Position numbers and translations under genes: made by a program. The notes below the pieces were generated by a model. It had not been told where the DNA came from. It searched no databases and was given only the letters and a program-made list of their open reading frames with translations. From positions 44,958,108-45,022,107 of the forward strand of contig NC_023749.2 of NCBI RefSeq assembly GCF_000499845.2: a DNA stretch of 64,000 nt. Reading direction: 5' to 3'. This stretch comes from Phaseolus vulgaris (Eukaryota; Streptophyta; Magnoliopsida; Fabales; Fabaceae). Positions 1-8,925 of this stretch are shown here, one piece after another. How positions within the stretch are numbered: position 1 is the first letter of the stretch; every line of letters starts with the position of its first letter.

Positions 1-1780
1 TATTGTTTGGACCATGGGTAAAGTGAGTATTGTTTGGATTGCAGTCAGTCCTGATTAAGATGAGTATTGTTTGGACATCAACCACTCCTGACTAAGACAA
101 ATGATTGTCTCACAATGTGATCAACAAATCACATGTTTTCCTCACTAGAGAGGGATTGTGTATTTTGAAAATTACAAGGATAAACACTCTCTGATAGCTC
201 ACTAATAAACACAAACAATATTATTCCAAAGCTTTTAAGCACAAAGAAAATTTGGCAACATTTTAGCAATCGCAAATATTGTTAGTTCTTCTCTTCGAAG
301 CATGTTTTTATATAGGCACTTGCAAAATGTAACCGTTGCAAACCTTTTTCTGGTTGTTGAGTAGCTTTGAACTTATTTGACTATCTTCAACTTTCTTCTA
401 TCATCTAATGAGCTTGATCGTTGAAAAAACATTGAAAGCTCTCGGACAATATTAATTTCTCTTCTCTTTTTTCATGCAACCTTGATAGTTGGCAATACTT
501 ATCTCCTTATGTTTCACATTCTTTTACACCAAAATATGGTAAAAGTTCACATTTAAGAAAAATTGGAAATAACACAAAAAAGGATGGTTGGATTTTTCGA
601 AAATTGCAATTTTTCATTGATATCGTCTGCTCAAGTACTATTAAACAATAGAAAGTTGAATATACCAACAATAATAAAAAAATTCGCAAGGTTAGCTTTA
701 ACTTGTCCTTTATTCTTTAGTTAGTTAAATAGATATATAGCATGCAATGAAAAAGTTTAAAGAAATAAAAGATACTCAATATTTTTATACTAATTCATCT
801 GATCACATAGATTTTGTCCAGTTCTTGACCAACCAGTTAAGTTCCACAATGCAAACTCACACTGTGAAGTACATACATGTATTCTTACCCAAGCCAATTT
901 TTACTAAAACAAGTATTATTTCAACAAGCAATTATTCACTTAACCTAAGTATTCTTTAAACTCCTAGCCATTTTATGTTCAACTAAGTATTCTTTTGATA
1001 AGCCACTCCTAGCTTTTACAAACACAAGGTTTGGGTCATCAACATATCATATGCTTAGCTCACTAGAGAGGGTAACATCTTTTAATGTGTACAAGGTTGG
1101 ACTGTTTCACTAGTTCCTTGAAATAAACACAAATAATGTTCTTTACAAAGCTTTGGGGGACAAAATATTTTGGCAAAGTTTCAACACTCATAAATTATGG
1201 TTGACTTCTATATTATTCTTGTAAAGGCATGTATTCTTATAGGCTTGTAAAAATTATTCGTTGTATTCCCTTTTTTGGCTGTTGAATAGCTTTAAGCTCT
1301 CTTCATTATCTTCTTCTTCTAATATTATCATTTGATGAGCTCTTATATTGAGAAATATTAAATGTATGGCATGCAACATTAATTTCTCTTCCCTTGTTCA
1401 TGCAAACTCTTTGATAGCTGAAAATAATTATCTTCCTTGGTAGCAAAAATATTTACACCAAACATGGTTAAAAATTCATATTGTACAAGATATATAACTA
1501 AGCCAAAGTTTAAAATAGTTGTGTTAAGAGAGTTGATGGTTATTATAGTTTTTGCTCACATCTCAAGAGATATTTGAACGTTGTTGTTTGGCATGGATCT
1601 TCATAGGTTTGAGCTTCAAGAATATTATCCACGAATGTGTTAGCTTGGCCTTTGACTATACTTATTGTTTGATCTTCACATTTCAGCAATCATACGCTCT
1701 GTTTGGTCAACATGTTGCTTTTATCGTTTAATCATCGCCATCTTATCAGACAAAGCACTTGCATGACCTTGTTCTTCTTT
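1..1780 (-). repeat. Two tandem, diverged fragments of a Sirevirus-like LTR family
   Basis: The stretch from about 60 to 500 and the stretch from about 1020 to 1450 align with each other by eye: both carry 'ctcactagagaggg', 'ataaacacaaa', 'caaagctttt', 'tataggc' and 'aatttctctt' in the same order. The start (1-115) holds 3 degenerate ~40-bp units built on 'tattgtttgga' plus 'ccactcctgacta'. The same units occur at 29510-29760 in this orientation and at 23990-24200 in the opposite one, inside a long LTR. I read both blocks as partial LTRs lying on the minus strand. The tail (1500-1780) resembles 30200-30540. Small ORFs here have no family features and I do not call them genes. Confidence 0.6.
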
Positions 1781-2465
1781 CTTCGATGTCCATTGGACAC
1801 AACTTCATGCTTGATTGGTTTAAGCACTTAATTAAAACTACATGGTGTTGTATTTTTGCGCTAGCAATCTCCCCCTTTTTTATGGTGGTTAAAACAATGA
1901 GATATTCTCAACACATCATGGCTAGACAGTGGGTACTCCCCCTTGGCTTATGTATCTTGCTCATTTTTAAAGATTCATGATCTTGGTATTTTTCTTTTCT
2001 CTTCTTGGAGGCTTCTCTTTGATAACAGTTTCTTCTTCTTAAAGGCACCCCTTCAAATTGACATCTTCTCATGATGTCTTCATCTTATTTTGAGTATGGG
2101 TTCGCCTTGCTTTATCTTCATTTGTCTTCTCTTCTTGAGTTAATTTTCCTTTGAGCTTCCCCTTTTTAATCATCACTACTAAATGGGTTGTGTCTCGTGG
2201 GTAGAACACCATACAATAAATGGGTAGTACAAAAATAATGGTCTTTGATTTGAGTAAAGGATAGTAGTATTTCGTTTGCATTGTGCATATTTGAGCACTG
2301 GATGGAGAAAAGTTTATGTCAACAAAAGGAAAGGAGGAAAGGGTGTTGACAAATTGGAGAGACTTCTTTTTCGGTTCTAGACATTTGTATAGTATGCATA
2401 GAACTTGTATCCATTGAACATATACAATTCATGACATGTCCAAATATCTAAGTCTTTCTCCATTA
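1781..2465. other. Intergenic or old repeat, no gene seen
   Basis: Pyrimidine-rich, degenerate sequence with short ORFs only. It probably continues the repeat to its left. I see no coding signature, RNA gene or clean element end. Confidence 0.4.
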
Positions 2466-3223
2466 GGCTTTGTTTGGATTAGGGAGTGGAAATGAGAGAG
2501 TGGATTTGTGATGATTTGAAGGGAAAGTTTAAAAAAAGTTAGGGTGTTTGAATTAAGGTAAATAGAGTGGAAAGTGTGGGGAAAGTTTATAAAAGTTTGT
2601 GAATGATATGATGGATGTGATTGAAATTATATATTTTTTAATTGATAAAAATGTAAGTTTACAAATTTATCCTTATATTTATAAATGATTAAAAATTAAT
2701 TTTATATATTTATTAATAAATTATATATTTTTTAATTAAAATATTATTTAAATATTTATAATTATAAATATTTGATAAAAAATAATTTTTATATTAAATA
2801 AAATTATTATTTTTATCTTTACTTTTTTTAATTAATATAATTATTATATAAATTTATTTTTTAATTATTAAAAATATAATTATTTTTATTATTATTTATA
2901 TTTATAATTTATTATATATAATATGATTAATTATTTTTTTATAATGTTTTATATTTTTTATATTTAAATAATAATTATATTTTAAATAAAAATAATAAAA
3001 ATTTAAGTTTAAAATAAAAGGGTAAAAAAGTAAATGAAAATTAATTAATTAATTAATATATATATATATATATATATAACTTTCTTCGCATTGTTGCGAA
3101 GAAATTTTGCGTAGAAACTTTTTTTCGATTAGCGTGCTATTTTGTTTTTATTACGTGTTTTTCTTCACTTTTCAATGGCAACAATAATTGTTCGTTTTTC
3201 TGCGATTGGAAACAAACACAGCC
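2466..3223. mobile_element. PIF/Harbinger-like (Tourist-type) MITE, 758 bp
   Basis: The left end reads GGCTTTGTTTGGATTAGG. The reverse complement of the right end reads GGCTGTGTTTGTTTCC, so 10 of the first 11 bases match. The element is flanked by TTA at 2463-2465 and TTA at 3224-3226, the 3-bp target duplication typical of PIF/Harbinger elements. The interior is almost pure A+T and has no coding capacity, so it would need a transposase from elsewhere. A (TTAA)n/(TA)n run lies at about 3041-3079. Confidence 0.75.
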
Positions 3224-3263
3224 TTAGAGATGCCAACATCTTGAGAGTTGGTCGATTTGGAGA

Positions 3264-3560
3264 CTATTTAGTCAAACGATATAGATCTTCGTCTTTGTTT
3301 GACAAAACCTCTTTACCTTTATAGTGAAGGAAGGGTACTTGCGTTTGAGGGAAATCTACTGCATGCTTATAAGAGGTAGAAGGAGTGATGCAACGATGCA
3401 TCAAGCCAAAAGCAAAACAATTGCTTTTCAGATAATATTGATTCTTCTTGGGTACTAGGTATCTTTGGAGCCCTTCTTCGTACATTTGATGTCTCATCGT
3501 CTGTATGGTGCACAAATCTTCATATTCTTTCGATTCTTCAAAATCTTCACTATCTAACAA
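3264..3560 (-). pseudogene. Unrecognised 98-codon ORF, probably repeat-derived
   Basis: This open frame reads from 3560 down to 3264 and its stop lies 38 bp from the MITE. The product is fairly well mixed in composition (acidic start, then 'RHQMYEEGLQRYLVPKK'), which is unusual for chance in AT-rich DNA, but I recognise no domain. It lies just beyond the minus-strand coding remnant at 3880-4439 and may belong to the same old element. It has no splice partners or start context I would trust. It could also be a fortuitous frame. Confidence 0.2.
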
Positions 3561-3879
3561 ATTTTAAGGGTTGATGAGAACAATTCAAGGGACGAACCGA
3601 GGCTTCGTTTGTTTGATGCCTGGTGAGCTTAGCTGAAATCACTTACCTGATTTGCTTCCTTACTTTGTGGCTCTCACAACTTTCTAGGTAGGTACTCTTT
3701 GAGATACAATGCCTTGGATTTGTGAATGAGTCTCCTGCAGTGTTATGTACTTCAATGTTCTCCTCTTTGGAGTATGTTAGTGTAGTAACTCATGACAATC
3801 ATGTAAGAACCTATTCTACTACATTTATATATTTCATACATTATTGTTGAACAAAACATAAAATTAAGGGCATAATCCA
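3561..3879. other. Intergenic, nothing recognised
   Basis: Mixed sequence between two degenerate minus-strand coding remnants. I see no gene, repeat end or RNA. Confidence 0.4.
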
Positions 3880-4439
3880 ACATACATCAGTTCCTTTGCT
3901 TTCTTCAGCCTCATTCTCCTCAATTGTAGGTATTTCTTCATTTTTCTTCTCCTTAGCTGTAGTTACATTAAAAGCATCTTCTGCTTAGATGAATTTTAAG
4001 CTTGTTTCAGCTCTACAGCTTCCTCCAGGCTGTCTTCCTCTTCCTGAGATTCCTCATTATATTTTTCAGTTTCTTCACCTGAGCTTTTTGTTCTTTTAGA
4101 TTATACTCCATCCTTGGAAGACTCATCTTGTGGTGAAACTTCTCTGGTTCAGGGACTGTAGTTTCATCCTCTGATGTGTCAGATTCTGTCTCAATTTCTA
4201 ATTTTGAGGATGTGGGCTTGTCTTACTGCATTGATTCTATTTGTTGATCAGTTTACACAACTTCAGGGGTGGCTTGCTGATCAGCCTCATGGTGTTGCAT
4301 AAATTCAGTGTTTTCTTAAACAGTGCCACCCTCAGTATTCAACTCATCTGCTAGACAAGCTACAATATTTTTTAACTTAGTGGGTATCATGATGAGAACA
4401 AAATGCCCTGGATGCTGGTTTTGGTGTTGATGAATTGAG
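3880..4439 (-). pseudogene. Acid-rich retroelement coding remnant (resumes at 8240-8400)
   Basis: Read on the minus strand, the stretch translates into acidic segments such as 'EIETESDTSEDETTVPEPEK' and 'CLADELNTEGGTV', broken by in-frame TAA/TAG codons. Several of these sit where a CAA or CAG codon would fit, as C-to-T decay would produce. The frame is interrupted at 4439 by the LTR element at 4440-8239 and continues at 8240, where 'VLVMTQTIKNELTHIQQQL' is encoded (about 8280-8340, minus). Its style matches the second ORF of the element at 30669-35597, so it is probably the C-terminal part of the same kind of retroelement protein. The family name is inference. Confidence 0.45.
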
Positions 4440-4697
4440 TGTTGGGTATGAAACCAGGACCAATTGGGTTGGGCTGACTAGGCACCATGTTTAGTAGGTG
4501 GGCTTAATCATTGTGTCCCTTTTATAATCTCTATTTAAAGAGATCATTGTAATTGTAATAGGTGTGCAACATGATAGAATGAAAACCTAATAGTTACCCG
4601 TATGGATGTAGGTTGCAGTTGGCGACCGAACCACGTTAAATTATGTGTTGTTTATTTGTGATTCTGTGTGTTGCTTCCGCGTGCGTTTTTTCCATCA
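4440..4697 (+). repeat. 5' LTR of the 4440-8239 element
   Basis: It starts TGTTGGGTATGA and ends CCATCA. It carries 'tttataatctctattt' as a plausible TATA region and is 258 bp long. The 3' copy differs mainly by a short insertion (TTTCTGCAGTTGA region) near its end plus scattered substitutions. Confidence 0.88.
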
Positions 4698-4698
4698 A

Positions 4699-4713
4699 GT
4701 GGTATCAAGAGCC
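4699..4713 (+). other. Primer-binding site, initiator tRNA-Met type
   Basis: GTGGTATCAAGAGCC lies 1 base after the LTR end. Plant copia elements use TGGTATCAGAGC, complementary to the 3' end of initiator tRNA-Met; this copy has one extra A. Confidence 0.8.
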
Positions 4714-4786
4714 TTAGGTTCGTTTACACTCTAGAGATCTGATCAGTAGAAATTAATCGATGAGACATAAAAATTGCGGTTGCAGT

Positions 4787-4930
4787 AGCGTCCCAAAGTT
4801 AGGGTTTTGCAGAGGCGGCAGCAGTGTCTCAAAGCTAGGGTTTCGCAGAGGCGGCAGCAGCGTTCCAAAGCTAGGGTTTCGCGGGGGCTGCAGCAGCGTC
4901 CCAAGGCTTATGGTTTCACAGCGGTGCAAG
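4787..4930 (+). repeat. Four tandem 36-bp units in the leader of the copia element
   Basis: Units start at about 4787, 4823, 4859 and 4895, each built on 'aaagctagggtttcgcagag'. The 36-bp period keeps reading frame and would encode a repeated 12-residue 'SVPKLGFRRGGS' pattern, but the stretch lies before the gag ATG at 5130 and is probably untranslated leader. The last unit is the most diverged. Confidence 0.75.
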
Positions 4931-5129
4931 GAGGAGTCTCCCAGATCTGCTTCACAACAGCGGTGACCAGCGACGGTGGTGGTGCGGAGCACCAATGCAG
5001 TGGAGACTGCGACCAGGTCTGTTGGTGAATGATTTTGGGTGGTGCAATTTTTGTGTTCTTGATTTAAAAAAAAAAAGATTGCCAAGATCTGAAATTAGTT
5101 GTACCGAGTATCTTGTCTAGTCATTTGAG

Positions 5130-5606
5130 ATGGCAGAAGAAGGGAAGTTCCGAATTGAAAATTAGATGGTACAAATTTCAATTGGTGGAAAATGCAAATT
5201 GAGGATTTGCGAGTTTAGTTATTGAGCACATCAATATTTGATCTTAGCTAGACTTACGTCAGTGGGCATTAAGTTCGATGATGAAGTTCAAGCTTTACTA
5301 CTGCTATTATCTTTGCCTGACAGTTGGTCCGGAACGGTTACAGTAGTTATCAGTTCAGCGGGATCTAATGGATTTACTTTTGAGAAGATTCGTGATCTCG
5401 TTCTTGGTGAGGACGTCAGAAGAAGGAGTTCTGGGGAATTATCTAGTGAGTCGCTATATGTCATCAGAGGTAAGAAAAATATCAGAGATAGTGGGAGCAA
5501 GAACAAAAGAAGGAGTCAGTCAAAGACTCGGGATTGCTCAAGTGTAACATGTTGGAACTGTAAGGAGGTGGGGCATTTCAGGAATCAATGCCTAAATGAT
5601 AAATAA
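5130..5606 (+). pseudogene. Decayed copia gag with CCHC zinc knuckle
   Basis: An ATG at 5130 opens 'MAEEGKFRIEN', matching the usual start of copia gag proteins, followed almost at once by a stop and an internal deletion. The frame resumes around 5238 with 'LLSLPDSWSGTV' (UBN2-type gag), a basic region, and the zinc knuckle CWNCKEVGHFRNQC (C-x2-C-x4-H-x4-C, about 5550-5591). A stop follows at about 5604. In living elements this protein packages the RNA; here it is a fossil. Confidence 0.8.
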
Positions 5607-5657
5607 GTCAACATTGCAGAAGACTTCGCGGACGAGGACATTTTAGTCTGTTGCGCG

Positions 5658-6260
5658 GATAGCAGTGTGGATTCCTGGGTCATGGATTCTGAAGCATTTC
5701 AGAATCTAGTTATTAGAGACTTTGGAAAGGTAAGACTAGTGGAAAACAGAACTATAGATGTTACGGGCATGGGTGACATAGTGTTGAAGACACCAGTTGG
5801 TTTTTGGACTTTGAAGGATGTCAGAGTTGTTCTAAGCTTGAGGAAAAGTCTGATTTCTGTTAGGCAGTTGGACGGACAGGGACATGAAGTGAAGTTCGAA
5901 AATTAGCATTGGAAGGTCGTCAAGGGAAATCTTGTCATGGCTTGCGGAAGAAAGAGAGGTTCGTTGTATATAGTCAGATTACCGTGTCTGAGGGAGTGAC
6001 CATCCCAGTTCAGAAGATAAACAAAGTCCGGTTCACAGAATCTCATGGGCATAAGAGGGTTGTCTTTACAAGAGAGAAACCTAGAGCCACAGCTCAGATT
6101 CAGGATGAACGAGCATGGAAAGGTTCAGGTAGACCAGTTAGAGGTACTTGTGGTAGTCAGACCACGGGTTGTGCTTCAGCTGAGGTTCCTAGATGACAGT
6201 GGGTTAGGAGAACCAGTATTCCAGCGGTTGAAACTTCTCCAGAAAATTTCTTGTTGAATA
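5658..6260 (+). pseudogene. Protease-like region and fragments of the copia polyprotein
   Basis: After the gag stop, 5668-5906 encodes 'DSWVMDSEAFQNL', the position of the aspartic protease motif (normally DSGA; here DSEA, so the catalytic glycine is lost), then 'LISVRQLDGQGHEVKFEN', the conserved segment before the pre-integrase domain. Frames at 5909-6257 are shifted relics. No integrase or reverse transcriptase motif follows, so the pol core has been deleted. Confidence 0.65.
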
Positions 6261-6527
6261 TGGAGAGTGTTTGTTCTCAGGTTATTCCAGGATCTGGCAG
6301 TTCCTGTAAGTGGGAGTCGGTAGGAACAAAGAACGGGTCAGTGAATGACGTGTTGAAACTCAAATTCCTAGCTTTAACGAAGTCTTCAAAATGATTAAGA
6401 AGGCTGGTGGCAACTAGAGGTGGAACATTGAGTTTCGTCAACAGATTACAGAAGTACATGTACACAGTTGAAGCGCAGGTGAACATTGTTCCGTGACTTC
6501 AAGTGGGAGATTGTAAGGACCATTCTC

Positions 6528-7882
6528 AATTGAATCCCAAATTCCTTGATCAATAGATTCAATAAAGATTTTCGTTCTTGCTCCCCCAAAACTTATAATT
6601 CAATCCAAAGAATAAAGGTAGTTGGTAGATTGAAGCACCTTCCTCAAAACATAGTTTTCCAGCCATAAAAAATATATTTGATCAACTTGAATAACTTTCA
6701 AGAACCAAGCTCTTGATGCCAATTTTTAGAATTTATGGCCTTAAACGAGAGGGGGGCTGAATTGTTTAAGAAAGATTTTAGTAAACTTTTAAGCTTAGAA
6801 TGAAAAATACTTCAAGAAAACCTTGATTAAGAATTCAGTTTTTCAAAACATAAAGCAAAAGCACAATACTGGAAAAACAATCGGTTGTTTTACCAAAACA
6901 ATCGGTTGTTTTACCGAAACAATCGGTTGTTTATACCAGTTATTAATTGACAAAAACTGAATTTAAAGAGATAGGGATAGAGAAATTGTACACAGTTGTT
7001 TATACTGGTTCACTCCAAATCCAGAGCTACATCCAGTCTTCTCAGAACCCTGAGGAAATCCACTAAGCAATCACAACTTGATCACTTACACCACAACCAA
7101 GAGAATGACCTTGAACACCTTAAGAAACACACTCTCCTTGGCCAACACTAAGATTGCTGATCTTGAACACCTCAAGAACACACAGCCAATCTCAGCAAAC
7201 ACAGAAACAAAATTGTTCAACAGAGTACAAGGATTACACTTGTTACAGAAGATAATCTGAAATCAATACAAGCAGAATCCTATTCCAACACTTTGATCAA
7301 TCACAAACTCTTAGCAATCTCAGCACTTTAAAAAAAAACTCTTTGGAAAAACTTTGTCAAAGATTCTTAATTGTCAAATCTGTTTTTCTGAATTTATTCA
7401 AAGATGTAGTTTGTTATCAAATCTTAACAAACTCTTAAATTGCATTAAAAGATTGGTCAAAGCATTTAATGACTGGAGCGTAAGCAGCTAAAACATTTAA
7501 AGCTCAATCAAAGAGAAAACAGTTTTTCTGTTATGGTCCCAAAACAAACAATCGGTTGTTTCCTCGAATCAATCGGTTGTTTTGGTACATTAACAGTTCA
7601 ACCATTCAAAACAGTTTTCAATCTTTTTCTCAAAACACATAAGTATAAACAATCGGTTGTTTCGACAAAACAATCGGTTGTTTTAACTTAGTTTGAAAAC
7701 ATTTTACTTTCACAAAGATTGAGAATGTTAATGCTTTAGATTTAATCACATGATGGATTACAACATATAAACTACCCCAGAACAAAGCTTAAACCAGCAT
7801 AGCAACATCAAGCATAGCAGAGGCTTCAACATCCTTCAAAGGATTTGGATTCTTCAAAACTTGAACACCACAAGGTTCAACA
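6528..7882 (-). mobile_element. Nested copia fragment: gag start, primer site and 5' LTR
   Basis: Read on the minus strand the LTR runs from TGTTGAACC (7882) to about 6724, ending in a mutated CTAAAA. It is followed by ATTGGCATCAAGAGC (tRNA-Met primer site) and then a degenerate gag start encoding 'EEGAS', 'LPLFFGLNYKFW' and a relic of 'GIWDSIEN'. The LTR is of the same family as 34538-35597: both share 'agaggggggctgaattg'-type and 'ggttcactc' blocks. It contains seven copies of the near-palindrome around AATCGGTTGTTT. The insert breaks off inside gag at about 6528, with GACCA at both junctions (about 6523 and 7885). Confidence 0.75.
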
Positions 7883-7967
7883 AAGACCAATTGGGTTGGG
7901 CTGACAAGACACCATGTACACAGTTGAAGCGTAGGTGAACATTGTTCCGTGGCTTCAAGTGGGAGAT

Positions 7968-8239
7968 TATTGGGTATGAAGTCAGGACCAATTGGGTTGG
8001 GCTAACTAGGCACCATGTTTAGTGGGTGGGCTTAATCATTGTGTCCCTTTTATAATCTCTATTTAAAGAGATCATTGTACTTGTAATTGGTGTGCAACCG
8101 AATAGAATGAAAGCCTAATAGTTGCCCGTGTGGATGTAGGTTGCAGTTGGCGACCGAACCACGTTAAATCATGTGTTGTTTATTTTCTGCAGTTGATTTG
8201 TGATTGTATGTGGTGCTTCCGCGTGCGTTTTTTCCATCA
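7968..8239 (+). repeat. 3' LTR of the 4440-8239 element
   Basis: It starts TATTGGGTATGA (the G of the canonical TG is mutated to A) and ends TTTCCATCA, directly followed by the TTGAG duplication. It is 272 bp long, 14 bp longer than the 5' LTR. Confidence 0.88.
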
Positions 8240-8925
8240 TTGAGTAGATCACATTAAAAAGTGTAGTGTAAGCCTTGTGGTTAGCAACCAATTGTTGCTG
8301 GATATGAGTCAGTTCATTCTTGATGGTCTGAGTCATTACCAAAACTTCATGGGGTGGGTGCAAGTCCTTCCATGTTATCCAAGGGATTAATGCAATGTGT
8401 TGTGATGTAGGCTTTATCCAGAGGTAATCTTAATTTGAAATTCATAATCAGTAATAATCCTCACTAAATCCAATGGGTAATATCATATACATTTAATTTT
8501 TGGAATATCTGAGTATAAAATCCTTTAAAAGAAATATAAGACTATCAGCTCTAAAGTAGAAAATCTAACTAAAGAAAATTATGAACTTTCACAAGTTAAA
8601 AATAGTTTGTGTGTTGAGAATAGGAATCTAAGTCAAACCTTAGAAACCCAAAACTGGTATAACAAAGACTCATAAAGAACTAATTCTAGTTAAAGAAAAG
8701 CAAGGAAAAAGAATTGATGAATCTATAAATGAAAAAACATTAGAAGATCTTAGAATAGAAAACTCTTCTCTCGAGAAAGTCCTAGCACAATCTAAAATGT
8801 GTGGTAAACCTTTAGATCTTCTAATTAAAAATTCCCGAGGTTCACGTGATAGAACTAGTATAGGATATGAAGAAAAGAAAACACAATGCATTTGTATGCA
8901 TATATTGTCTTTCATTTAGCATTTG

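Larger units (their letters stand above)
4440..8239 (+). mobile_element. Ty1/copia LTR retrotransposon, boundaries complete, pol missing, nested insertion
   Basis: Two LTRs (4440-4697 and 7968-8239) flank an internal region, and the 5-bp target duplication TTGAG is exact at 4435-4439 and 8240-8244. A primer-binding site (TGGTATCAAGAGCC, 4700-4713) follows the 5' LTR and fits initiator tRNA-Met. The purine run AAGTGGGAGA precedes the 3' LTR. The internal region holds a decayed gag with a CCHC knuckle and part of the protease-like region; integrase, reverse transcriptase and RNase H are absent. A minus-strand LTR plus gag start from another copia family sits inside at 6528-7882. A stretch ending 'gtgggagatt' occurs both before and after that insert (6469-6517 and 7919-7968), so the insert is flanked by a short duplication. 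Confidence 0.9.

Noticed and set aside
4753..5085. Overlapping ORFs on both strands
   Set aside because: They arise from the 36-bp tandem repeat in the copia leader, where a period divisible by three keeps frames open.
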